Shown here: one piece after another, positions 8,561 through 16,590 of the stretch
Layout: every line of letters begins with the position of its first letter
Position numbering within the stretch: the first letter of the stretch is position 1
Position numbers and translations under genes: made by a program
Assembly (NCBI GenBank): GCA_900545925.1
Contig: URAZ01000003.1
Coordinates: forward strand, 1 to 64,000
DNA length: 64,000 bases
Direction: 5' to 3'
Source of the DNA: an uncultured Eubacteriales bacterium
GTDB taxonomy: Bacteria > Bacillota > Clostridia > Oscillospirales > Oscillospiraceae
The notes under the pieces: generated by a model
What the model was told of the DNA's origin: nothing
The model's database searches: none
Seen by the model: only the letters and a program-made list of their open reading frames with translations

Positions 8561-9694
8561 TTAGATTCCGCCTGCGATATAGTGTTTGCGTTTATTCTCC
8601 TCCACGCGGTCTTCAATGGCGTGGGAGGCCTTGTAATAGCCCTTGCGAATCTCGGCGGTAATAAATTTCACCAGCACGATCGTCAAGCAGACTGCCGGCA
8701 TGATCGCCAGCAGTGTTCCCAGCAGCAGGTACAATGCCGCGTAGCTTTCCGCCATGCGCGCGGCGTTTTCCCAATAGGGGTAGATCACACCGTTCGTCGT
8801 CATGGCGCGCTTTCCGAACGCTCCCATCACGGAAATGAGGCTAGAGGCAGAAAAGCGTCCGGTATTCTGGACGATTGCGCCGCTGCCGATAGGGAATTTC
8901 TCCGTCATAAGCTTTTTCGCAAAGCCCGAAACGGGGTCGGGCAGGACGATCTCATAGCAGTCGATGGGCAGTTCCGCCATGGCGTTCAGTGCGCTGTAAC
9001 TCATATAGATCATGGCTGTGGACGTGCTCGAACCGCTTGTATCGCCCGAGACTTCGTTCCCGGCAGCAAGGGCGGCGTTCGTCGCAAAATCGGACTCACT
9101 CTGCACGACGCCCGCGATGGGGAAAGTCCGCCCGTTGATCGTAACCTCCATTCCGGCTACGTCGCTGCTGCCGAAGAGGTTGAACGCCGTCTGCGCATCC
9201 AATACGACGCGGTCGGCCATGTAATCCTCGTCCGAGATATAGCCGCCGGACAGGAGTGTCAGCGGGTGGAACAGGAAATAGTTCCCGCCTGCGCCGACCG
9301 CCGTGACCGTCACGCTGCCGGGCGATTTGCCGGAGACGGACAGGCTCGTCCGGCCGCTGTAGGCATCGGTGTAGAGGCTGCCGCCCTCGGGCGCTTCCAT
9401 GGAGTTCTGGACGAACTCGTTTTCAAGCGTCGCGCGGAACGAACGGATATCATCAAGGGTCTTCGTCTCTGTGGTAGGCAGGAATGCGGAGATCTGCGCA
9501 AAGCGGTCTTCGCCGCTTCCGCGCCAGACATCGGCAGCGGACTGCGTGACGAGCATGCCGCGCACATGGCCCAGCAGCACGAAGCAGACAATCGACAGAG
9601 CCGTCTGGATCAGGCACGCGATCAGGAGGGCCAGTTTCCCTCCGTGGAGTCTCGGCAGCCTGTGCCGCCGTTCAAACCGGCCGCGCTGCTTCAT
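8561..9694 (-). CDS. Short MacB-like protein (periplasmic-core domain, no full FtsX unit)
   Basis: A 377-residue protein with an N-terminal membrane helix (about 20-43), an extracellular MacB_PCD-like domain (TVTAVGAGGNYF, INGRTFPIAGV) and one C-terminal helix (YLLLGTLLAIMPAVCLTIVL). A complete MacB/LolC-type permease has four helices; here the last three-helix block is reduced to about one, so it may not form a translocation unit by itself. It overlaps the adaptor gene by 4 bases (ATGA). Neither an ABC ATPase nor another FtsX permease is adjacent. A role as an extracytoplasmic partner of the HlyD-type adaptor is inference. The assignment to MacB_PCD is by sequence resemblance. Confidence 0.75.
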   Translation of the reverse strand: MKQRGRFERRHRLPRLHGGKLALLIACLIQTALSIVCFVLLGHVRGMLVTQSAADVWRGSGEDRFAQISAFLPTTETKTLDDIRSFRATLENEFVQNSMEAPEGGSLYTDAYSGRTSLSVSGKSPGSVTVTAVGAGGNYFLFHPLTLLSGGYISDEDYMADRVVLDAQTAFNLFGSSDVAGMEVTINGRTFPIAGVVQSESDFATNAALAAGNEVSGDTSGSSTSTAMIYMSYSALNAMAELPIDCYEIVLPDPVSGFAKKLMTEKFPIGSGAIVQNTGRFSASSLISVMGAFGKRAMTTNGVIYPYWENAARMAESYAALYLLLGTLLAIMPAVCLTIVLVKFITAEIRKGYYKASHAIEDRVEENKRKHYIAGGI

Positions 9695-11571
9695 CCGTTA
9701 TCCGCAAGCCGCACTTGCTTGCCGGCCTCCACGGGCTTATTGCTGGTCGTGATGATGAAATCGCCCTGGCTGATGCCGGAAACGGCGGCGGACTTATCGT
9801 CGCGGGCCAGCTCCTGCACGGTGACGCGGGTAGCGATATAACGGCTGCCGAGCGGCGAGTTTTTCGACTGCAGGACATAGACGAATTTGCCGTTGGAGTC
9901 TTCACGCAGGCCCGAAAGCGGGATGAGCGCGTCATAATTGGCACTCTTCTGGCCGATGGAGAGCGTAACGTTCTGCCCGGCCTGAATGTCGCCCGTGAGC
10001 GTAAAGACGAGGGTACGGCTGCCGGAGGACTGAGAATTCGTGATCTGGTCGAGCGTCGCAACCGCGTCGCCGCCCCAGAAGTTGACGAGCTCGGCGGTAT
10101 CGCCGACCTTGACCTTCTTGGCCTGCTCACTCGTGACGTCAATTTTGACGGTAAAGCCCCGGTCGGTCACGTTGATGGTCGCAAGCGGCTGCTCCTCGCC
10201 GCCGATAGACTTGCCCGCAGAGGCGCTGATGGACGCGATGGTGCCGGACACGCTGGATTTGACCTCCAGCTCGTCGGCATTCTCGCGGAGCTTTGCAACC
10301 TCCTCCTGCTTGCGCTCGATGGCCTTCTTGGACGCCTCCATGTCGATGGAGGACGAATCGCCGAGATTCTGTTTGAAAATCAGGTCTTCAAGGGTTTTTT
10401 TCGTAGATTTGACCGTTTCCGCCGCAGAGGACGCTTTAGAGAGCTTATCGATCTCTGTTTGTTTATTTGCCGTAGCCGTTTCTGCCGCAGAAACCTGATC
10501 TGTACAGTTTTTAATCTGCGCGGTTAAATTATCTGCATTTCGCTTTAAACCATCCAATTCAGTCCGCGCATTTTCTAATGCATTTTTATTATAAACTACG
10601 CTAAGTCTTGAATACTCTGTGCATAAAGTCTCAAGTGTTTCCAGATCTTTTGTAATCGTATTGTAGGCAGTGGTTATCACTCCTGCGTTCTCTGCCAAAT
10701 CTGGCGCTTTATCGGCCAAATAAGAGTACAATAAAGTGTCCTTTTGACAATATCCAGACGCTACAGGCTGCGCATAAATATGGACTTTGGAAACAACATC
10801 AGATGTATCCTTCTCAACTGAAGATTCTCTTTCGTTTGTAACCGCCAGCAACTGCTTATAGTATTCTCCGTACACAACGAGGTCTGCCTCGTACGCATTC
10901 GTTGCTTTTTTCAATTCTGAGTATTTATCCTCGGCAGCTTCCATTTCCTTAACTTGAGCCTCTGCCTGAGAAACCTTGCTGTCTAAAGTCTCTTTCTCTG
11001 TTTGAAGCTGCTTAAGATGTTCTGAAATAGCCTTACTCTGTGCAGTCAGTGATTCCAGCTCGTTTTCGGCCGCAGTGATAGCCGTCGTTAACTGCATCGC
11101 GCTTACATTCGTATACTGATTGTAGACTGCAAGAGCTTCATTATAAGCTTCTCTGGCAACTTGTACGTCGCGGTTTTCCTGCGCCGCCGTATTTCCGGCT
11201 TCGATCAGGCTCTTGTCGTAATTCTGCTGCAGCGTTTCCAGATCAGTCTCGGCCTGCTTCAGTTCATCCGAATCCTCCGCTTCCAGCACGAAGAGGGTAT
11301 CGCCGACGTTGATCTCCTGGCCGGTCTTGACCAGCACGCTTGCGACCTTGCGGGTCTGCTTGATCGTAACGTTATAGACCTCGCTGGCCTCGACGGTACC
11401 CTGGCCGCGGATGCGGGCGTTGATCGCGCCGGAGGACACCTGCTGCGTGGCGACCTCTGGCAGCGAGGCGTTCATGATCGTTTTTGAGAAAAAGGTCAGC
11501 ACCAGCAGCACGGCCAGCAGGATGATGGCCGCGGTTTTGACCCATTCGCGTTTTCTTACACCGTTTTCCAT
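9691..11571 (-). CDS. HlyD/MacA-type membrane fusion (adaptor) protein with very long coiled coil
   Basis: A 626-residue periplasmic-adaptor-family protein. Membrane anchor at about 11-30; first half of the biotinyl-lipoyl domain (VLVKTGQEINVGDTLFVLEA, about 78-98). A coiled-coil hairpin of about 320 residues runs from near 100 to 420. Then the second lipoyl half (SGTIASISASAGKSI) and beta-barrel plus membrane-proximal domains. In monoderms such proteins (YknX-like) work with MacB-type ABC exporters. Here the gene follows two importer-type permeases by 13 bases and overlaps a short MacB-like gene. The segment encoding most of the coiled coil (about 10450-11200) is strikingly AT-rich compared with the rest, suggesting replacement or separate ancestry. 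The export substrate is unknown. Confidence 0.9.
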   Translation of the reverse strand: MENGVRKREWVKTAAIILLAVLLVLTFFSKTIMNASLPEVATQQVSSGAINARIRGQGTVEASEVYNVTIKQTRKVASVLVKTGQEINVGDTLFVLEAEDSDELKQAETDLETLQQNYDKSLIEAGNTAAQENRDVQVAREAYNEALAVYNQYTNVSAMQLTTAITAAENELESLTAQSKAISEHLKQLQTEKETLDSKVSQAEAQVKEMEAAEDKYSELKKATNAYEADLVVYGEYYKQLLAVTNERESSVEKDTSDVVSKVHIYAQPVASGYCQKDTLLYSYLADKAPDLAENAGVITTAYNTITKDLETLETLCTEYSRLSVVYNKNALENARTELDGLKRNADNLTAQIKNCTDQVSAAETATANKQTEIDKLSKASSAAETVKSTKKTLEDLIFKQNLGDSSSIDMEASKKAIERKQEEVAKLRENADELEVKSSVSGTIASISASAGKSIGGEEQPLATINVTDRGFTVKIDVTSEQAKKVKVGDTAELVNFWGGDAVATLDQITNSQSSGSRTLVFTLTGDIQAGQNVTLSIGQKSANYDALIPLSGLREDSNGKFVYVLQSKNSPLGSRYIATRVTVQELARDDKSAAVSGISQGDFIITTSNKPVEAGKQVRLADNG

Positions 11572-11584
11572 ATCTCGTTTTCCC

Positions 11585-12469
11585 TTATCCTTTCACAGAG
11601 CCAGAATGTGCGATACCCTCCACCAGATATGCCTCGCCGTGCAAAAACAGCAGCAGGCCGGGGATCATGTAAATGACAGCGGCGGCAAATGCAATGCCGA
11701 TCTCACCCGCGTTGATGCTGGACAGGAACATCGAAAGCGGCTGCTTTTCAACGTCGTTGAGCAGGATCAGAGGCTGCTCGACCATGTTCCAGTTGTCGAT
11801 GAACACAAGGATCGCAATAGAATAGAGGGCGCTTCGGCACTGCGGCAGGCAGATGTTCCAGAAGATGTGCCACTCGTTCGCGCCATCGATCTTGGCCGAT
11901 TCAATGACGGCCATGGGGATGCGGCGCATGAATTTGGTGAGCAGAAACACCGAGAACGGCGCGAACGCGCCGGGCAGGAAGATCGCCCACCGGGTATTGA
12001 GCAGGTGCAGCCAGTCACTGACCAGATAGTTCGGCACCAGCGTGACCTGATACGGCATGAGCATCAGGATCACATAGAAGAAAAACAGACTGTCGCGCAC
12101 CTTACCACGCCAGCGCGTGAAGCCGTAGGCCGCAATGGACGCGACCATCAGCTGTGCAAAGACGATCGGCGCAGTTAAAATCACCGAGTTCCAGAATTTC
12201 AGCAGATAATCCGGGCTTTTGAGCAGAACCGTGAAATACTGCGTGAAGCTGACCTTATCGGGAATGAATTTGAGGTTGATGGTCTTGGAGATATAACTCT
12301 TGCCGTCGTTGGCGTTCTCGAAGACCTGACCGTAGCTGGCCGTGATCTCGCTCTGGGTCATGAACGAATTTGTAATCGTCAGAACCGTCGGCAGCAGGAA
12401 CAGCAGTGCAAAGACAGCGCAGAGAATAAAGCATGTCGCGCGGGAAAAATACCGCTTTTTCTTTCTCAT
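11585..12469 (-). CDS. Sugar-type ABC transporter permease 2 (MalG-like)
   Basis: A 294-residue inner-membrane permease of the carbohydrate ABC importer class (CUT1, MalG/LacG side). About six hydrophobic segments, with the ATPase-contacting EAA-type loop visible as VIESAKIDGANEWHIFWNIC. An extracytoplasmic insertion of about 60 residues separates helices 1 and 2. The ATG at 12469 overlaps the upstream permease stop (ATGA), indicating translational coupling; a longer open frame upstream is out-of-frame sequence of permease 1. There is no ATPase gene nearby; Firmicutes often share one MsmX/MsmK-type ATPase among importers. Confidence 0.93.
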   Translation of the reverse strand: MRKKKRYFSRATCFILCAVFALLFLLPTVLTITNSFMTQSEITASYGQVFENANDGKSYISKTINLKFIPDKVSFTQYFTVLLKSPDYLLKFWNSVILTAPIVFAQLMVASIAAYGFTRWRGKVRDSLFFFYVILMLMPYQVTLVPNYLVSDWLHLLNTRWAIFLPGAFAPFSVFLLTKFMRRIPMAVIESAKIDGANEWHIFWNICLPQCRSALYSIAILVFIDNWNMVEQPLILLNDVEKQPLSMFLSSINAGEIGIAFAAAVIYMIPGLLLFLHGEAYLVEGIAHSGSVKG

Positions 12470-13437
12470 CCCTCCACGTCCTTTCCGAAGATGTTCTCCA
12501 CAAAGAACAGCAGCGCAATGAGAATGACAATGACGATCGCCAGCAGCACCGCCGCGGCGGAAAGCCGCTGATAGTCGGCAGAGTTGAACATATTGTTCAT
12601 GAAATGCTGCATCATGTAAAGCCCGTCGTAGGGGTAATTGCCGGTGAGCAGATAGATCTCCCGGAAGACCTTGAACGAGTTGATGATGGACAGGATCGTC
12701 ACGAACAGCACCGTCGGGGACAGGTACCGGAGCTTGATGTGGAAGAACTGATACGCCGCCGACGCCCCCTCGACCTCCGCAACCTCGAGCAGCTCGCGCG
12801 GAATATTGCTGAGCGCGGCCATGAACAAGATCATGTTGTATCCGAGGTTTTTCCACAAAAACAGCACAACGATGACGACCATGCAGTAATCCGATTTCAG
12901 CCAGTCGATCTTGTCCGCGCCGAACACGGCCAGAAATTCGTTGACGACGCCGTTATAGTGGAACAGCACCTGCCAGATGAGGATGATGGACGCGATGGGC
13001 ACCATCATGGGGCTGAGGAAGAACGTGCGGAACTCGCTCTTGAGCGGAATGCGCGCCTCGAGCATCAGCGCCAGTCCCAAAGACAGCACGACCGCCAGCG
13101 GCACGGAAAGGCCGGTAAACGTGAACGTATTCCTGACCGCGATCTTGAACGCGCCGTTCTGCCAGACGTTGATATAGTTTTTGAGACCCGCGAAGCTGTG
13201 GTCGGTCAGACCCGCGGTGAAGGAATAGTAGACGACGATCAGGAACGGGATGATATAAAACGCCAGCATACCAAGAAAGCTTGGCCCGGAGAAGCACATC
13301 GACGCGAGAAAATCGCGCACCTTGTTGTTCATCCGCGTCCAAAGCCCTTTCCCGGACGGTCTTGTTTCATATTTCCCGCGTGACCGGAGAGAAAGCTTCT
13401 GCACGTTTTTCGCTCCTTTGCGTTGGAAAATGCTCAT
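12466..13437 (-). CDS. Sugar-type ABC transporter permease 1 (MalF-like)
   Basis: A 323-residue permease of the carbohydrate ABC importer class. About six membrane helices follow a basic N-terminal segment of about 45 residues. The EAA loop is visible as LLEVAEVEGASAAYQFFHIK. The start at 13437 has GGGAG just upstream; an internal ATG (MNNKVRDF) is a possible alternative. With permease 2 it would form the heterodimeric channel for the solute-binding lipoprotein encoded upstream. A 258-base gap with a 109-bp repeat separates it from that gene, so it may have a separate level of expression. Confidence 0.93.
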   Translation of the reverse strand: MSIFQRKGAKNVQKLSLRSRGKYETRPSGKGLWTRMNNKVRDFLASMCFSGPSFLGMLAFYIIPFLIVVYYSFTAGLTDHSFAGLKNYINVWQNGAFKIAVRNTFTFTGLSVPLAVVLSLGLALMLEARIPLKSEFRTFFLSPMMVPIASIILIWQVLFHYNGVVNEFLAVFGADKIDWLKSDYCMVVIVVLFLWKNLGYNMILFMAALSNIPRELLEVAEVEGASAAYQFFHIKLRYLSPTVLFVTILSIINSFKVFREIYLLTGNYPYDGLYMMQHFMNNMFNSADYQRLSAAAVLLAIVIVILIALLFFVENIFGKDVEG

Positions 13438-13518
13438 AACTCCCGACCGAATCTCAATCGGAATTTATCGGCATTTTCATTTCTGGGTGGGAAATCCGCA
13501 TGTACTTACGCACTTGTT

Positions 13519-13627
13519 TGTAGGGGCCGATGCCCACATCGGCCCGCGCAGAATGCACTGTTTTTAACGGAAACCTTCGGCTAATTCGCAGCTTCCCAAC
13601 GGGCCGATGTGGGCATCGGCCCCTACA
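13519..13627. repeat. 109-bp inverted-repeat element, copy 1
   Basis: Begins TGTAGGGGCCGATGCCCACA and ends with its inverse (TGTGGGCATCGGCCCCTACA). The interior, read in reverse complement, resembles the interior of the equally long element at 53401-53509 (shared GGGAA, AATT.GCCG, TGCATTCTGC). It has no coding capacity. It lies in the gap between the solute-binding gene and its permeases, probably within the transcript. Confidence 0.9.
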
Positions 13628-13646
13628 AAAGCTGTTTCGCAGTTGC

Positions 13647-13681
13647 TTCCCCCTTGCCGCGTAAGGCGCGGCAAGGGGGAA
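13647..13681. repeat. 15-base-pair hairpin
   Basis: TTCCCCCTTGCCGCG pairs perfectly with CGCGGCAAGGGGGAA around TAAGG. The only T-rich tail follows on the plus strand, whereas the flanking genes run on the minus strand. A terminator for the solute-binding gene is therefore doubtful; mRNA 3'-end protection or attenuation between the binding protein and permeases is possible. Confidence 0.7.
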
Positions 13682-13695
13682 CTTTTATTGTTGTT

Positions 13696-16221
13696 TTACC
13701 GCTGCTCCTGCACGTACAGGTTCACGCGGCTCTGGATCATGCTGGCAGTGGTCTGGACATCCTTGTCTCCGGCAAAGTAGGCGGCGACCTCATCGGTGAT
13801 GATGTCGAGGATCTCCTGATCGTAGTCATAGACGCTGTGCGTGTTGCTGATCACGCCCAGGATCTGGTCAATGTCCTCCTGCGTCAGCGCATAGACATCC
13901 TTATAGACCGTTTCGCCGTTTTCCATGGTCTCATAGCTGCCCCGGATAGCCTTGTCGGGCTCGCCGTCGCCGTCCCAGTCGACCTGTTCGCCGTTTTCGT
14001 CCAGCTGGTACTGCTCGGTCATGATGTCGGTCATTTCTGCGTCAAACGCGGCCTGACTGATGGGGAAGCCGTAATAGTAATTGTTCTCGTCTATCGTGTT
14101 CATCTTTTTGATGATCGAGCAGACGAAGTCCCACGCGGCGTCGGGGTATTTCGTGACGGAGGAAATGGCCATCGGCATCTGAAGCTCGAACGAGCTGCCG
14201 GAGCCGTCCTCGGTCGGATATCCGGTAAAGGTGATCTTGTCGCGGATCGCGTAGACGTTCCAGATATAGGAGTCAAAGCTGTACATCCCGATCGTCGACA
14301 TGAGCTGCTTGCCGTTCGTGATGCGGGTCGCGTCGGAGTCCCACATCGCGTCGTCAACGGCGATATCGGCGGAGGAGGCATAAGCAATCGCGCCGTCACC
14401 GTCACTGGTTTCTGCCGGGAAGGAATTGCAGAAGGCCAGCAGCTGCTGGAACGCTTCGGAGTCAAACTCGCACTTGCCCGTCGTCCAATCGACGAAAGCA
14501 GACAGGTTGCGGGACAGGCAGTTCGACAGAGCCATGTTCTTCGTCCAGCCGTTGGAGAAGACCGTTGCGCCCTCCTGCAGCTGCGTCATGGCGTCCTGCA
14601 CGGCAGCGACGTTCCATGTGTCATACTGGCTTGCGATGGAAGACAGCGCGTAGGCCGTCTGCACGGAGAAGCTGGTGGGCAGCTCATAGAGCTTGCCGTC
14701 CTTTTCCAGCGCACTCACGACCTGTGGGACAAAATAGTCGCGGCTCAGGCCGTTTCCGCCGTCCATGAAGGTATTGAGGTCGGCGACGACGCCCTTGGCG
14801 GCGTACTTATCGATCGGCAGGTTGCTGGTCAGGAAGATATCCGGCACGCTGCCGCTGATGATCTCGGTGGTGAGCTTGGTGACGCCGGCGTTATAATCGT
14901 CGTCGGTCGCGTACTCGCTGTAGTCGACGACATTGATGCGGTACTCGTCGTTCGTCTTGTTGTATTCGACGATCATGCTGCGCAGGTTCCAGTCGAGATA
15001 CATGCACGCGAGCGTCAGAACCTTCTTTTCCTTGATCTCAGACGCGTCCACACGGTGCAGGACGATCAGCTGATAGGTCGTGGGGTCGGTGCTCCAGTCC
15101 TGCATGAGGGCGGCCACGCGGCTGTCGGAGAGCATGGCATAGCCGTTCATGTTGTTGGTGTCAACGTCGCAGGCCAGCCAGTCGACGAGCTTCTCCTTCG
15201 TGTCCGTTTTGGCGGTATAGCCAAAGATGTTATTATTGTCGGCGTAGTAGAAGTCATAGACATCGTCGCCCGGGAGGATGCTCCACACGTTGGACGGCAG
15301 CTTGACCTTCTCGCCCCAATCCTTCGTTTCCAGATCGATGGGGACGAAGTACTGGCCGTTTTCATCGGCGGCGTTCACGTCGTCCGTGTAGTTGTACCAC
15401 ATAACGCCAACCTGCTGTGCGTTCAGCCGGTACAGACTACCGTTATACTGGCTGCCGTCGAGCTTGAACTGCACGTTGCCCTCTGCATCAAGGACGTAAA
15501 TATTATTATAGTCGCTGACGTAGAGATTGCCGGCGGCATCGACAGCAAACGACGAAAGATTGCTACTCATGCCGTCCTCGGTGTCATCTGCATTCGTATC
15601 GGAAAGATCGATGCTTACAATCGTGCTGCCGTCGGCAGCGATGTGCATCAGATACGAGCCGCCGATATCTGTGGAGGGGTAGTTCCACTTGCTGTCCGTG
15701 TTGGGGTCAAAATCGTCGGGCAGCTCATACTGCGTCGCATAGACGTTTACAAGCATCCAGAGCGTGCCGTCGTCAGAGCCGATCATGTTGTAGCAGTCGA
15801 CGCTGCCCTCCGCTCCCTCCGGCACCTGCGGCAGATCCAGATTGGTCAGTTCCGTGCAGGTACCTGTATCGGGGTCGATGGTGAGCATGGACAGCCGCGT
15901 GTTGTAATACGACCAGGTGTCGCCCGTGGCAGGGTCAGAGTTGACGATCTCCTCGCCCTGTATGCCGACCGAGGCATAGAGCGTCGTTCCGGCGGCGCAG
16001 ATCTGGTTGACGTACTGCACGCCGTCCGGAACGGCAAGGTCGAAATAATCCGCCTTATAGGCGTATTTTGCCGTTGTCTGGGAGGGCTTGGTCTGGTCGA
16101 TCAGAGAGTTGCCCGGATCGGTCTTGCCGGGGTCCTTTGTCTCGTCCTTCGAGCAGCCCGCAAACAGGCCCACGATCATCAGCGCCGCAAGCAGCAGCGC
16201 AAGCATCCGTTTTGTTTTCAT
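13696..16221 (-). CDS. Lipoprotein: N-terminal beta-propeller-like region fused to an ABC solute-binding domain
   Basis: An 841-residue lipoprotein with a lipobox ending LFAGC (Cys23). Residues about 45-400 carry repeated WD/NHL-like segments (FAVDAAGNLYVSDYNNIYVL, GTTLYASV) typical of a beta-propeller. From about residue 400 a family-1 extracellular solute-binding domain follows (KVLTLACMYLD, SGSVPDIFLTSNLPID, PMAISSVTKYPDAAWDFV). A Ca2+-loop-like DWDGDGEPDKA lies near the C-terminal end. It is about twice the length of a usual sugar-binding protein. The start at 16221 has AAGGAG 7 bases upstream; the GC of the gene matches its neighbours. It heads the import operon and lies downstream of a two-component system that may control it. 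The ligand is unknown. Confidence 0.88.
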   Translation of the reverse strand: MKTKRMLALLLAALMIVGLFAGCSKDETKDPGKTDPGNSLIDQTKPSQTTAKYAYKADYFDLAVPDGVQYVNQICAAGTTLYASVGIQGEEIVNSDPATGDTWSYYNTRLSMLTIDPDTGTCTELTNLDLPQVPEGAEGSVDCYNMIGSDDGTLWMLVNVYATQYELPDDFDPNTDSKWNYPSTDIGGSYLMHIAADGSTIVSIDLSDTNADDTEDGMSSNLSSFAVDAAGNLYVSDYNNIYVLDAEGNVQFKLDGSQYNGSLYRLNAQQVGVMWYNYTDDVNAADENGQYFVPIDLETKDWGEKVKLPSNVWSILPGDDVYDFYYADNNNIFGYTAKTDTKEKLVDWLACDVDTNNMNGYAMLSDSRVAALMQDWSTDPTTYQLIVLHRVDASEIKEKKVLTLACMYLDWNLRSMIVEYNKTNDEYRINVVDYSEYATDDDYNAGVTKLTTEIISGSVPDIFLTSNLPIDKYAAKGVVADLNTFMDGGNGLSRDYFVPQVVSALEKDGKLYELPTSFSVQTAYALSSIASQYDTWNVAAVQDAMTQLQEGATVFSNGWTKNMALSNCLSRNLSAFVDWTTGKCEFDSEAFQQLLAFCNSFPAETSDGDGAIAYASSADIAVDDAMWDSDATRITNGKQLMSTIGMYSFDSYIWNVYAIRDKITFTGYPTEDGSGSSFELQMPMAISSVTKYPDAAWDFVCSIIKKMNTIDENNYYYGFPISQAAFDAEMTDIMTEQYQLDENGEQVDWDGDGEPDKAIRGSYETMENGETVYKDVYALTQEDIDQILGVISNTHSVYDYDQEILDIITDEVAAYFAGDKDVQTTASMIQSRVNLYVQEQR

Positions 16222-16283
16222 GTAATACTCCTTTTCATTCATGCCCAATGTCCATAATCTATATCTTGTGCTGACGCACGGTA

Positions 16284-16313
16284 CAGGCGGCCTATCTTGC
16301 CGTCTGTATCATA
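16284..16313 (-). promoter_or_regulatory. Promoter and dyad upstream of the solute-binding lipoprotein gene
   Basis: On the minus strand TATGAT (16308-16313) can act as a -10, with a weak TTTCTT 17 bases before it. Immediately downstream is the dyad CAGACGGC-7-GCCGCCTG (7 of 8 pairs match), overlapping the expected transcription start. This is a plausible operator, perhaps for the neighbouring response regulator; the link is inference. Confidence 0.45.
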
Positions 16314-16388
16314 CCAAAACAAAGACGCAAAAGAAAGCCCGGCGTTGCATTTTTCATATTTTTTTAAGAACTGGCTTTGCCGCCCGGC

Positions 16389-16550
16389 AAAGCCTCCCCT
16401 TGTCATGCCCCGCATGATAAGGGGAGGTGGCATTTGCGTCAGCAAATGACGGAGGGGATTTGCTGCAAATTACAGAGGCTCTGGAATTTGCTACGTTCGA
16501 ATCCCCTCAGCCCCTTCGGGCCAGCTCCCCTTGTGCCCAAGGGGAGCCTT
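16389..16550. repeat. Intergenic repeat element, family AAAGCCTCCCCTTG, copy 2
   Basis: Starts AAAGCCTCCCCTTG, ends CCCAAGGGGAGCCTT, with the same internal blocks as 631-815 (AAGGGGAGGTGGCATTTG, CAGCAAATGACGGAGGGGATT, CCCCTCAG). The rest of the 369-base gap between the kinase and the solute-binding gene holds the promoter region described separately. Confidence 0.82.
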
Positions 16551-16590
16551 GGTGCGGGCAAACCTTGCCGGGTTTTTTGTAACTGCCGCT

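Noticed and set aside
11585..12856. A longer (423-residue) version of permease 2
   Set aside because: The first 129 residues are out-of-frame translation of permease 1; the ATG at 12469 with ATGA coupling gives a normal permease.
13609..16257. An 882-codon open frame on the plus strand
   Set aside because: It is the antisense shadow of the lipoprotein gene. The minus strand has the ribosome site, lipobox and recognisable domains; long antisense frames are common in this GC-rich sequence.
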